13,925 nt of DNA from Paracoccaceae bacterium (GTDB taxonomy: Bacteria; Pseudomonadota; Alphaproteobacteria; Rhodobacterales; Rhodobacteraceae). This document shows positions 1 to 7,452 of this stretch, piece by piece; position 1 is the stretch's first letter; each line of letters starts with the position of its first letter. Location: the NCBI GenBank assembly GCA_021648225.1, contig JAKITE010000074.1, forward strand, positions 1 through 13,925. The letters run 5' to 3'. Under the pieces are notes generated by a model that had not been told where the DNA came from, made no database searches, and worked only from the letters and a program-made list of their open reading frames with translations. The translations under genes were made by a program, and so were the position numbers.

Positions 1-1634
1 CAAAAAACAAAAAACCCAAGGTAAAAAGGCCCCGCGCCGCCGCGCCGCGCGGTTTTCGCGATTATTTCGGCCCCGAGGTGCTGGAACGTAACCGCATGTT
101 GGGCCAGATCACCGATATTTACCACGCCTACGGCTTTGACCCGCTGGAAACCAGCGCTGTTGAAACCGTCGAGGCTTTGGGTAAATTCCTGCCAGACGTT
201 GACCGCCCCAATGAAGGCGTGTTTGCGTGGCAGGATGAAGACGACGCATGGATGGCGCTTCGTTATGATCTGACGGCGCCGCTTGCGCGGGTCTATGCGC
301 AATTCCGCAATGATTTACCGTCGCCCTATCGCCGTTATGCGGTCGGACCGGTTTGGCGCAATGAAAAAGCAGGCCCAGGGCGTTTTAGGCAGTTTTATCA
401 ATGTGATGCAGATACGGTTGGTAGTGCAAGTATGGCGGCTGACGCTGAGATTTGTGCCATGTTGGCGGACACGCTGGAAGCGGTGGGAATCCCGCGTGGA
501 GACTATATTATTCGAGTGAACAACCGGAAGGTTTTGAACGGGGTGATGGAGGTGGCTGGCTTAGTCGGCGATGACAAAGAGGCAGAGCGAGGGGTCGTGC
601 TGCGCGCGATTGATAAACTGGATCGGCTAGGGCCAGACGGTGTGCGGGCACTGCTTGGTGAAGGGCGCAAGGATGAAAGTGGAGATTTTACTAAGGGCGC
701 GGGGCTGGATGATGCTCAAGCTGATGTGGTAATGGGTTTCGTTTCTGCAAACCAATTTGTTGCCAAGAGTATCCGGCAGGAGGCTGCAAACCTTCGAAAC
801 AATGATGATGATCCTGCAATGGCCGACCTGTTAGAAATGATAGTAGATGTTGCGTTGAGCGGTGGTGTTTTCGAGGCTCACGAGAATGTTGAATATGGTG
901 CACTGTGGAATCAAAGAGTAATTGAGTATTTAGGCGGTTTGATTTCCAACTCTCCGGTCGGTGAAGAAGGAGTAGCTGAACTGCTTGAGATGGAGAGACT
1001 ACTGGAAGCACAGGGGTATCTAGCCGACCGCATCATTATTGACCCATCCGTGGTACGTGGTCTTGGCTATTACACCGGACCCGTTTACGAGGCTGAGTTG
1101 ACATTCGAGATCTCTGACGAAAAAGGGCGTAAACAGCAGTTTGGCTCGGTCGCCGGTGGCGGGCGGTATGACGATCTGGTCAGGCGGTTCACCGGACAAG
1201 CGGTGCCTGCCACAGGCGTGTCCATTGGCGTGGATCGGTTGCTTGCGGCACTTCGGGCCAAAGGGCGTGGCGCTTCCAAATCTGCCGGCCCCGTGGTAAT
1301 CACGGTAATGGACCGCGATCGCATGGCCGATTATCAAACCATGGTGGCAGAATTGCGCAATGCGGGCATCAGGGCCGAGGTCTATCTGGGCAATCCCAAA
1401 AACTTCGGCAATCAGCTTAAATATGCAGATGCGCGCAATTCCCCCGTGGCGGTGATCGAGGGCGGCAATGAAAAAGACGCCGGCGTAGTGCAGATCAAAG
1501 ATCTGGCGCTGGGTAAAATACTGGCGGCGGGCATTACCAGCAACGAGGAATGGAAAAGCCAGCCGGCGCAATTGGAAATCAAACGCGGTGATCTGGTGTC
1601 CGAGGTGAAAAAGATGATCGCGCGGGCAACATGA
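1..1634 (+). CDS. hisS: Histidyl-tRNA synthetase, 5' end cut by window edge
   Basis: Charges tRNA-His with histidine in the cytoplasm (class II aminoacyl-tRNA synthetase). The reading frame is open from position 3. Before the first candidate start (GTG at 78) it already encodes a Lys/Arg-rich tail followed by PRGFRDYFG (about 45-71), the conserved HisRS N-terminus, so GTG 78 is internal and the true start lies just outside the window. Motif 2 is visible as GPVWRNEKAGPGRFRQF (342-392). The histidine-binding signature is VRGLGYYTGPVYE (about 1051-1091), with Gly where the classical signature RGLDYY has Asp. The GGGRYDDL and GVDRLLAAL motifs follow at about 1158-1250, and the anticodon-binding domain occupies the C-terminus. 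At well over 518 residues it is longer than the roughly 420-residue E. coli type and resembles the longer alphaproteobacterial form, whose partner tRNA-His is known in several species to lack the usual G-1. The stop overlaps hisZ by 4 nt. Codon use in about 400-1130 differs from the flanks. Confidence 0.95.
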   Translation, partial: KNKKPKVKRPRAAAPRGFRDYFGPEVLERNRMLGQITDIYHAYGFDPLETSAVETVEALGKFLPDVDRPNEGVFAWQDEDDAWMALRYDLTAPLARVYAQFRNDLPSPYRRYAVGPVWRNEKAGPGRFRQFYQCDADTVGSASMAADAEICAMLADTLEAVGIPRGDYIIRVNNRKVLNGVMEVAGLVGDDKEAERGVVLRAIDKLDRLGPDGVRALLGEGRKDESGDFTKGAGLDDAQADVVMGFVSANQFVAKSIRQEAANLRNNDDDPAMADLLEMIVDVALSGGVFEAHENVEYGALWNQRVIEYLGGLISNSPVGEEGVAELLEMERLLEAQGYLADRIIIDPSVVRGLGYYTGPVYEAELTFEISDEKGRKQQFGSVAGGGRYDDLVRRFTGQAVPATGVSIGVDRLLAALRAKGRGASKSAGPVVITVMDRDRMADYQTMVAELRNAGIRAEVYLGNPKNFGNQLKYADARNSPVAVIEGGNEKDAGVVQIKDLALGKILAAGITSNEEWKSQPAQLEIKRGDLVSEVKKMIARAT

Positions 1635-2746
1635 TTGCGGCGCGGGCTTATCTGGAGGATGGCCGCATCGGTGCCGGTTTGGCGGCAGTTAACGCCGAGG
1701 TTGCGCGTATTCTGGCAGGTTTTGACAGCGCGGCATTGGTTGAACCGGCCGCGTTATTACCCGCCGATGTGCTGATAGATCTTTATGGCGAAGACCTGCG
1801 GGCGCGCGCGTTCACCACCCATGATCCGGTTTTGGGCGAACAAATGCTGCGCCCCGATTTTACCGTGCCGGTGGTGCAGATGCATATGGCGGTGGGCAAT
1901 GAACCGGCAAGATATCGTTATGCGGGGCAGGTTTGGCGCAAACAGGAACCGGATTCTGACCGGCCAACCGAATATTTGCAGGTCGGGTATGAGCTGTTTG
2001 ACGGCACAGATATAGCCGCCGCCGATGCCGAGGTTTTTGCCCTGATTTCAACCGCGCTAAAGGACCTGCCGGTGCAGCCGGTGACCGGCGATATCGGCAT
2101 CATGCTGGCTGCAATTGACGCATTGGAAACCAACGAGCGGCGCAAGGCGGCCCTGCGCCATCACGCATGGCGGCCCAACCGGTTCAAGCGGTTATTGGCA
2201 CGATATTCCGAAGGCGCGGCGGTATCTGCTGATCGTGCGGCTTTGTTGCAGGCGGCTAAGTCCGGCACGCTGAAAGATGTTTTGCAGCAAAACGGACCTG
2301 TTATTGGTCTGCGAAGCACTGCTGAGATATCCGAGCGGATCGAGATTTTACTAGCGGAATCCGAGGTTGAACCGATCGCGCGCGAACAAGTGGCGCGGCT
2401 GGAACAGGTGTTGGCCATTAGCGGTAAAACCGATGCGGCCATCAAAACCCTGCAAGCCCTGAATGCAGATACAACCGCGCTGGAAGCCCGCGCCAACGCG
2501 CTGGAAAAACACGGTATTAACGGCTTTGATCTGCCGTTCAAAGCCGGTTTCGGGCGCACAACACTGGAATATTATGACGGGTTTGTGTTTGGATTCCACG
2601 CGCCAGACCACCCTGATTTACCGCAAATTGCCCAAGGCGGGCGCTATGATGCGCTGACCCGGGTTTTGGGGCAGGGCCAAGGCATTCCGGCAGTGGGTGG
2701 TATCATCCGCCCCGAGGCTTTGCTGGCGCTAAAGGGGGCATTATGA
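1631..2746 (+). CDS. hisZ: ATP phosphoribosyltransferase regulatory subunit HisZ
   Basis: A 371-residue HisRS paralogue without charging activity. In this family HisZ binds the short form of HisG, giving a hetero-octamer that catalyses and feedback-regulates the first step of histidine synthesis. The HisRS-like core can be traced in order: RPDFTVPVVQ (near residue 76), RYRYAGQVWRKQEP as the motif 2 equivalent (near 94), an AGFGRTTLEYYDGFVFGFHA stretch (near 304), and GGRYDALTRVLG (near 336). The protein ends right after the catalytic-like core and has no anticodon-binding domain, as expected for HisZ. The start ATG overlaps the hisS stop (ATGA), and its own stop overlaps the hisG start in the same way, so translation is probably coupled along the three genes. 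The adjacent HisG is the short form that requires HisZ, which supports the call. Confidence 0.95.
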   Translation: MIAARAYLEDGRIGAGLAAVNAEVARILAGFDSAALVEPAALLPADVLIDLYGEDLRARAFTTHDPVLGEQMLRPDFTVPVVQMHMAVGNEPARYRYAGQVWRKQEPDSDRPTEYLQVGYELFDGTDIAAADAEVFALISTALKDLPVQPVTGDIGIMLAAIDALETNERRKAALRHHAWRPNRFKRLLARYSEGAAVSADRAALLQAAKSGTLKDVLQQNGPVIGLRSTAEISERIEILLAESEVEPIAREQVARLEQVLAISGKTDAAIKTLQALNADTTALEARANALEKHGINGFDLPFKAGFGRTTLEYYDGFVFGFHAPDHPDLPQIAQGGRYDALTRVLGQGQGIPAVGGIIRPEALLALKGAL

Positions 2747-3441
2747 ACCCGTTAAAACTGGCCGTGCCCTCCAAAGGGCGATTACAGGAACAAACCATTG
2801 ACTGGTTTGCCGCGCGTGGCATTACGCTGAAACGCACAGGGTCTGGCCGTGAATATGCGGGGCAGGTTCTGGGCGTTGAAAATGTTGAGCTGGTGTTGCT
2901 TTCTGCCGGTGAAATTCCGCGCGAACTGGCGGCAGGGCGCATTCATATGGGGGTGACGGGCATTGATCTGATCCGCGAGAAAATCCCTGCCTGGGGTGCT
3001 GCGGTTGATGAAATTGCCCGTATGGGGTTTGGCCATGCCGACCTGATTTTGGCAGTGCCGAAAATATGGCTGGATGTGGAAAATCTGGATGATCTGGCGG
3101 CGGTCACAGCGGCGTTTCGCGCCCGCCATGGTATGCGGCTGCGGATTGCTACCAAATATCATAATCTTGTGCGTGAATATCTGCGCCAGAATGGTGTGGC
3201 TGATTATCAACTGGTCGACAGCCAAGGCGCAACCGAAGGCACCATCAAAAACCTGACCGCCGAGGCCATTGCCGATATTACCTCGACCGGCGCCACGCTG
3301 GAGGCAAACCACCTGAAAATATTGCCGGATGCCCCGATTGTAAAAAGTCAGGCAACGCTGTTTGGCTCGCGTAATGCCAATTGGCAAGGCGCGGCCGGGG
3401 TGGCGCGGCAAGAAATTCTTGATCGTATTTTGCGGAGCTGA
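2743..3441 (+). CDS. hisG: ATP phosphoribosyltransferase catalytic subunit, short form
   Basis: Condenses ATP with PRPP to phosphoribosyl-ATP, the committed step of histidine synthesis. The 232 residues match the short HisG class, which lacks the C-terminal ACT-like regulatory domain and depends on HisZ. Visible features are the N-terminal AVPSKGRLQEQT (residues 6-17), the HMGVTGIDLI segment (near 68), LRIATKYHNLVREYL in the second lobe (near 130), and the PRPP-binding loop DSQGATEGT (near 159), followed by ADITSTGATL. The ATG overlaps the hisZ stop by 4 nt, and the next gene starts 2 nt after the hisG stop. Regulation is presumably by histidine acting through HisZ, which is family knowledge and not visible here. 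Confidence 0.96.
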   Translation: MNPLKLAVPSKGRLQEQTIDWFAARGITLKRTGSGREYAGQVLGVENVELVLLSAGEIPRELAAGRIHMGVTGIDLIREKIPAWGAAVDEIARMGFGHADLILAVPKIWLDVENLDDLAAVTAAFRARHGMRLRIATKYHNLVREYLRQNGVADYQLVDSQGATEGTIKNLTAEAIADITSTGATLEANHLKILPDAPIVKSQATLFGSRNANWQGAAGVARQEILDRILRS

Positions 3442-3443
3442 GC

Positions 3444-4022
3444 ATGGCACAAAAACACCCCGAAGTTCTGGAATTTTTAGCCTCGCGCCGGTCGCGGCCA
3501 GCGAAAATTCTGACCGGCCCCGTGCCGGAACGGGCTGAGATTGAGCAGCTTTTGCAAATGGCGGCCCGCTCGCCTGACCATAAAAAGCTGGAACCTTGGC
3601 GGTTTATTGTGCTGGAAAAACCGGCAATGCCACGGCTGGCGGAGCTGGCTGTGGAAACTGCCTCGAAACTGGGCAAACCTGCCGAGAAAATCGAGAAATT
3701 CCGCCAGCAATTCGCCAATGCCGATCTGGCCGTGGCGGTGGTATTTTCGCCGGTTAAGCACGCAGATGTGCCTGAAATTGAACAGGTTTTATCGGCTGGT
3801 GCGGTGTGTCTGGCATTGCTTAACGCGGCTTTGGCCAGCGGTTGGGGGGCGAATTGGCTGACCGGCCCGATGGCGTTTGACGCAGAATTTTTGCAATCGG
3901 GCCTCGGGGTGCAAAGCCCTGAATATGTTGCCGGTTTTATTCATATCGGCACCGCCAAAAGCACCCCGCCGGATCGGCCTCGCCCGGACATGGCCGCCAA
4001 AACCACGTGGGTTTCCAGCTGA
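3444..4022 (+). CDS. Nitroreductase family protein, YdjA-like
   Basis: A 192-residue FMN-dependent oxidoreductase of the small nitroreductase fold, close in layout to the YdjA subgroup. Visible markers are the N-terminal phosphate-binding RRSR (residues 15-18), AARSPDHKKLEPWRFIVL (near 41-58), and the LLNAALASGWGANWLTG helix-turn (near 124-140) that shapes the flavin site. The protein ends with a Pro/Arg-rich segment in which PPDRPRPD is followed by TTW. The physiological substrate is unknown, and NAD(P)H-dependent reduction of nitro or quinone compounds is only the family's general activity. A GGAG at 3434-3437 precedes the ATG at 3444. The gene sits 2 nt after hisG and its stop shares one base with the next start, so it should be co-transcribed with the his genes, although nothing in the sequence ties it to histidine synthesis. 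Confidence 0.88.
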   Translation: MAQKHPEVLEFLASRRSRPAKILTGPVPERAEIEQLLQMAARSPDHKKLEPWRFIVLEKPAMPRLAELAVETASKLGKPAEKIEKFRQQFANADLAVAVVFSPVKHADVPEIEQVLSAGAVCLALLNAALASGWGANWLTGPMAFDAEFLQSGLGVQSPEYVAGFIHIGTAKSTPPDRPRPDMAAKTTWVSS

Positions 4023-4708
4023 TGTTCACAGATTTTGGCAAAGCCGTGACGCAATTTCGCGACCCGAAATTCACCAAAACCCTGTTCAAGTCGCTTTTCA
4101 TCACGGGTTCGGTTCTGTTTCTAAGTGTGTTTCCGTTTTACTGGATTTTGGGCCTAATTCTGCCCGAAACCCTGACAATCCCTTTTGTCGGCACGTTTCA
4201 TCCCGAGGCATGGCTTAGCGGTATCGCCATCGGATTTGCCCTGTTTGCCATGATTTTTCTGATGTTCCCCATTGCTTTTCTGGTGGTCGGATTTTTTCTG
4301 GATGACATCGCCGAGGCGGTTGAAGCCAAACATTACCCGCATCTGTCAAAGGTGCCGCATTTGCGCATTCGTGAAATTATCGTTGATGCGATAAAGTTGT
4401 TTTTTGTGATGATATTTGCCAATACGCTGGCGATTATTATCTATTTTGCAATTCCGCCTTTCGCGCCGTTTATCTTTTATATTGTCAACGGGTTTTTGCT
4501 GGGGCGAGAATATTTCCAGATGGTGGCCATGCGGCGTTTGGGTGAAAAAGCCGCCACAAAGATGCGCAAGAAATTCCGGTTTCAAATCTGGCTTGCAGGC
4601 ATATTTATGGCCGTGCCGCTATCCATTCCGATTGTCAATATTCTGGTGCCGTTACTGGGCGTTGCGACCTTTACCCATATGTTTCACCGGTTGTCCGGAC
4701 AGGATTAA
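4022..4708 (+). CDS. EI24 domain (CysZ-like) integral membrane protein
   Basis: A 228-residue inner-membrane protein of the EI24/CysZ family. CysZ of E. coli is a sulfate transporter, but other EI24 proteins are uncharacterised, so sulfate uptake is an inference. Hydrophobic segments lie at about residues 20-48, 63-93, 124-160 and 193-215. The conserved features are FLDDIAEAVEAKHYP after the second segment (near 93-107) and NGFLLGREYF before the last (near 155-164), both typical of the family. I chose ATG 4022, in TGATG overlapping the nitroreductase stop by one base, over an upstream in-frame ATG at 4007 that would overlap by 16 nt. The stop codon sits in a TTAA shared with the convergent DUF1467 gene. 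Confidence 0.82.
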   Translation: MFTDFGKAVTQFRDPKFTKTLFKSLFITGSVLFLSVFPFYWILGLILPETLTIPFVGTFHPEAWLSGIAIGFALFAMIFLMFPIAFLVVGFFLDDIAEAVEAKHYPHLSKVPHLRIREIIVDAIKLFFVMIFANTLAIIIYFAIPPFAPFIFYIVNGFLLGREYFQMVAMRRLGEKAATKMRKKFRFQIWLAGIFMAVPLSIPIVNILVPLLGVATFTHMFHRLSGQD

Positions 4709-4968
4709 TACCGGCCCCACATATCGATATCGTCAATGGTTAAAATGCCGGAATTGATAAACCAGACCAGCGGTATCCAGAGAATAAAAGAAATAACCGT
4801 GACCCAAAGCACCTTTTTACCGATCATCGGATTGATCGGCGCCGAACCGGGGGTTCCGGGCACCCGATAGCCATCCTCGGTCTGGGATTTCTGGCGCATG
4901 GGCAATGCGATAAACAACAGCATAAACCAGATGACTGCCAATAATACGAGTGCGGAGGTTACGGCCAT
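4705..4968 (-). CDS. DUF1467 family small membrane protein
   Basis: An 87-residue protein with two membrane spans (about residues 5-23 and 51-72). They flank a polar loop containing QKSQTEDGYRVPGTPGSAP and a conserved-looking NPMIGKK before the second span. This matches the DUF1467 pattern known from alphaproteobacteria; no function is established. The start overlaps the 3' end of mce by 10 nt, so expression is probably coupled to the epimerase gene. It could be a membrane accessory factor, but nothing in the sequence shows that. Its stop overlaps that of the convergent EI24 gene through TTAA at 4705-4708. Confidence 0.82.
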   Translation of the reverse strand: MAVTSALVLLAVIWFMLLFIALPMRQKSQTEDGYRVPGTPGSAPINPMIGKKVLWVTVISFILWIPLVWFINSGILTIDDIDMWGRY

Positions 4969-5363
4969 GTTTGTTCCAGCTCTGTCAGGGTTCCGTTGAA
5001 ATCTTTGGGGTGCAAAAACACCACCGGTTTGCCATGGGCTCCGGTTTTTATATCACCCAATACCCGCGCGCCAGCTGCCACCAGATGATCACGCGCTGCG
5101 ATAATGTTTTTGACCTCAAAACACAGGTGGTGAATGCCGCCCGACGGATTTTTTGCCAGAAATCCAGCAATCGGACTGTTATCGCCAAGCGGATACAGCA
5201 ATTCAATTTTGGTATTGGGCAGGGTGATAAACACCACCGTGACGCCGTGATCGGGCTCATCCTGTTTGGGGCCGACATCTGCGCCAAGTGTATCGCGATA
5301 GGTGGCAATGGCGGCGTCAAGGTCCGGCACGGCGATGGCTACATGGTTGAGTCGACCGATCAT
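4959..5363 (-). CDS. mce: Methylmalonyl-CoA epimerase
   Basis: Interconverts (S)- and (R)-methylmalonyl-CoA, linking propionyl-CoA carboxylation to methylmalonyl-CoA mutase. The 134 residues form a VOC/glyoxalase-fold protein of the usual length. Expected metal ligands are visible: His7 in IGRLNHVAIAVPDLD, the GGIHHLCFEV segment (near residue 82-91), and Glu in the C-terminal NGTLTELEQ. The segment KIELLYPLGDNSPIAGFL is typical of the epimerase and not of other VOC enzymes. A GGAG lies 6 nt before the ATG (read on the minus strand, in CCGGAGCCAAAA). It overlaps DUF1467 by 10 nt. The mutase and propionyl-CoA carboxylase genes are not in this window. Confidence 0.92.
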   Translation of the reverse strand: MIGRLNHVAIAVPDLDAAIATYRDTLGADVGPKQDEPDHGVTVVFITLPNTKIELLYPLGDNSPIAGFLAKNPSGGIHHLCFEVKNIIAARDHLVAAGARVLGDIKTGAHGKPVVFLHPKDFNGTLTELEQTWP

Positions 5364-5401
5364 TTTTGGCTCCGGTTCTGGTTTGGCTATGGGATAGTAT
5401 T

Positions 5402-6000
5402 TTAAGCGCGGGAATGCAAACCTTGTTGATGTCGCAGGTCGTCGCCAGTGTCGATATCTTGCAGGGTTTTGACAAAACCGATGCTGCTATGGCGGATAGA
5501 TGCCAGACTGTCTTGTAATGCAAACGGGCCGGACCAGCGCACCTTCTGAACAGGTGTTTTGGTAATCGGTTGCCAGATTTTGCCCCGACCAGCCAGAAAC
5601 CTCCGTCTTTGGCGGGGCCGAAAACCATGTCTTTTGCGCCAAGCTGTTGAAAGGCCGTATGGATGATTTTCGGGGTAACTGCCGGAATATCGCTGCCGAT
5701 AAGTATCACCGGCCCGTTGGGGCAGGTTTCAAGCACCCGTTTCATGCGTTGGCCCAAATCGCCGCGCCCCTGTGCAATACGGTCAAAATGGTTTGGCCAA
5801 GCGCGGCTGTGCAGGGCAATATCGGGGGCGATTGCCAGAATAACCTGCCAGCGCGGATCACATATCCGGCGCAAAAGCCGGCTGGTTTGATGGCGATACC
5901 ACCACGCGGCATTGGTCGCGCCGATGTCCGTGCCAAGACGGGTTTTGACCCGCCCCGCCACCGGTTGTTTCAGCATGACAATCAGCCGTTGCGGTTTCAT
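5402..6000 (-). pseudogene. DUF2064/TIGR04282-type glycosyltransferase, frameshifted
   Basis: A GT-A-fold glycosyltransferase of the DUF2064 family, named TIGR04282 for an arsenosugar-associated role that is not demonstrated here. Residues 1-151 read in one frame: MLKQPVAGRVKTRL at the N-terminus, VILIGSDIPAVTP (near 97) with the metal-binding-like SD, and FGPAKDGGFWLVGAKSG (near 127). After LPKHLF the frame (ttc at 5548-5550) loses family character, while the next frame reads KVRWSGPFALQDSLAS and then QDIDTGDDL, the expected C-terminus, ending at TAA 5402-5404. Restoring one base near 5546 gives exactly 600 nt, that is 199 residues, the usual family length. Unrepaired, the frame runs on to 5317 and overlaps mce. 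The start ATG 5998-6000 overlaps the dapE stop by 4 nt. No slippery sequence is visible at the site, so this is either a young inactivating deletion or a sequencing error. Confidence 0.85.
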
Positions 6001-7139
6001 ACAAAATAGTCTTGCAGTATCCGCGTATAGATTTTTTTAAGCTGTTCAATCTGCGCCACCGGCACGCATTCATCCACCTGATGCATGGTTTTGCCAACCA
6101 GCCCAAATTCCACCACGGGGCAATGATGCTGCACAAAGCGCGCATCGGATGTGCCGCCGGAGGTTGATAATTGCGGGGTTATGCCGGTTTCGGCCAGCAC
6201 GGCTTTGCTGATCAGGTCGCTAAGCTCTCCGGGGGCGGTGATGAAACTTTCGCCCGAAACTTTAACTTGCTGGCTGATTTTTACGCCGGTTCCGGCCTGA
6301 ATTTCAGCTGCTATTCCAGCTAGCAAAGCCGCCAGATCATCGGAATGATGGGCGTCGTTAAACCGGATATTGACCGTGGCCTTGCAACTGGCAGGGATCA
6401 CATTTGTGGCGGCATTTCCCGTGTCAAACGTCACAACTGCCAAGGTGGACGGGTCAAAATGCTCGGTGCCTTGGTCCAGCTCCAGATTAACCAGTTGATC
6501 AACCAGCGCTGCCATCGCATGCACGGGGTTTTTGGCACGGTGCGGATAGGCGGAATGGCCTTGTATGCCGGTGGCTGTAAAAAACACCGTCATCGAACCG
6601 CGCCGCCCGATTTTCATCATCTCGCCCATGGTTTCGGGCGATGTAGGCTCGCCCACCAGACAATGGTCTATGCGTTGATTATTGGCATCCATCCAGTCCA
6701 GCAATGCAACAGTGCCGTCGGTGGCGTCAGCTTCTTCGTCGCCGGTAATGGCCAGCACGATCGAACCATTTGGCGGGGTATCTTGCACAAAATCAATTGC
6801 CGCAGCCGCAAAAGCCGCCACGCCGGATTTCATGTCGGTGGCGCCGCGCCCATACATAATGCCGTCAATGATTTTGGCCCCGAACGGGTCCTGGCTCCAA
6901 TCGTCAATATTGCCGACCGGCACCACGTCTGTATGGCCGTTAAAGCCGAATGTGCGTCCATTGGCCCCCGCGCCCCAGCGGGCAAACAGGTTGCAAATAC
7001 CGCCACGATCCACACGGGTGGTTTGAAATCCGGCATCGGATAACAGCGCATCCAGCAAAGGAATTGCGCCGCCGTCATCAGGCGTGACTGACCGACAGCG
7101 GATCAGGTCTGCCGTTAGTTTAACCGCATCAACCGACAT
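5997..7139 (-). CDS. dapE: Succinyl-diaminopimelate desuccinylase
   Basis: Hydrolyses N-succinyl-LL-diaminopimelate to LL-diaminopimelate in lysine and peptidoglycan-precursor synthesis. The 380 residues match the usual length of this di-zinc M20 peptidase-family enzyme. Metal and catalytic motifs are present in order: FGFNGHTDVVPVG (near residue 64-76), MYGRGATDMKSG (near 94-105), TGDEEADATDG (near 131-141, with the catalytic Glu-Glu pair), VGEPTS (near 161) and, at the C-terminus, SGGTSDARF plus the KTMHQVDECV metal ligand region. The start overlaps the end of the upstream 106-aa gene by 11 nt, and the stop overlaps the glycosyltransferase start by 4 nt. DapD two genes upstream supplies an earlier step of the same succinylase branch. 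Confidence 0.96.
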   Translation of the reverse strand: MSVDAVKLTADLIRCRSVTPDDGGAIPLLDALLSDAGFQTTRVDRGGICNLFARWGAGANGRTFGFNGHTDVVPVGNIDDWSQDPFGAKIIDGIMYGRGATDMKSGVAAFAAAAIDFVQDTPPNGSIVLAITGDEEADATDGTVALLDWMDANNQRIDHCLVGEPTSPETMGEMMKIGRRGSMTVFFTATGIQGHSAYPHRAKNPVHAMAALVDQLVNLELDQGTEHFDPSTLAVVTFDTGNAATNVIPASCKATVNIRFNDAHHSDDLAALLAGIAAEIQAGTGVKISQQVKVSGESFITAPGELSDLISKAVLAETGITPQLSTSGGTSDARFVQHHCPVVEFGLVGKTMHQVDECVPVAQIEQLKKIYTRILQDYFV

Positions 7140-7449
7140 CGAAAAACGGCGAGGTCATCGCCACCACAACAGAGTTTTCATCCAGCGCGCGCTGCATCAT
7201 GCCGCGTTCTTCGTCATTTATATCATGCCCGTCATCCAGCCTTTCCTGCATGGTGCCGTAACTGGAAACATCCAGCGGCGCGAGGCCACCTTGTTTCAAA
7301 ATCGCTACGGTTTCACGCACCGCTTCTGCTTCGGTAATGGCCGGGCAAAAACACATCATGGCGGCACCGGTGGCGTTTTCAGGCAAGCCGTCGCCCTCGG
7401 CACGGCCAATTTCGACGGTCAGGGTGTATACAAATATTTCGTCAGCCAT
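7129..7449 (-). CDS. Conserved protein of unknown function between dapD and dapE
   Basis: A 106-residue soluble, strongly acidic protein with no signal peptide or membrane span. It begins MADEIFVYTLTVEIGRAEGDG, suggesting a beta strand. It has a CFC pair (near residue 33-35), an AVRETVAILKQGGLAPLDV helix-strand segment (near 43-61), then SSYGTMQERLDDGHDINDEERGMM and a short C-terminal strand ending in PFFDV. From memory similar proteins sit between dapD and dapE in other Rhodobacterales, but I cannot assign a family or function. The gene starts 3 nt after dapD and overlaps dapE by 11 nt, so it is embedded in the dap operon. It may help or regulate diaminopimelate synthesis, which is inference from position only. 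Confidence 0.8.
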   Translation of the reverse strand: MADEIFVYTLTVEIGRAEGDGLPENATGAAMMCFCPAITEAEAVRETVAILKQGGLAPLDVSSYGTMQERLDDGHDINDEERGMMQRALDENSVVVAMTSPFFDVG

Positions 7450-7452
7450 GGT

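Noticed and set aside
1..30. A-rich start of the window as a terminator or promoter
   Set aside because: It encodes the Lys-rich N-terminal tail of HisRS in frame.
78..1634. GTG at 78 as the hisS start
   Set aside because: The frame is open upstream to position 3 and encodes the conserved GFRDYFG segment, so the gene begins outside the window.
2782..3450. Long antisense open frame (222 codons) opposite hisG
   Set aside because: It is a shadow of the well-conserved hisG frame; its translation shows no family motif and there is no ribosome site of note.
4694..4703. Perfect palindrome TGTCCGGACA as operator or terminator
   Set aside because: It lies inside the last codons of the EI24 gene, is only 10 bp, and has no T-run; chance is sufficient.
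5317..5545. Unshifted C-terminus of the glycosyltransferase overlapping mce by 47 nt
   Set aside because: Its residues do not resemble the family, while the neighbouring frame restores the expected C-terminus and ends cleanly at 5402.
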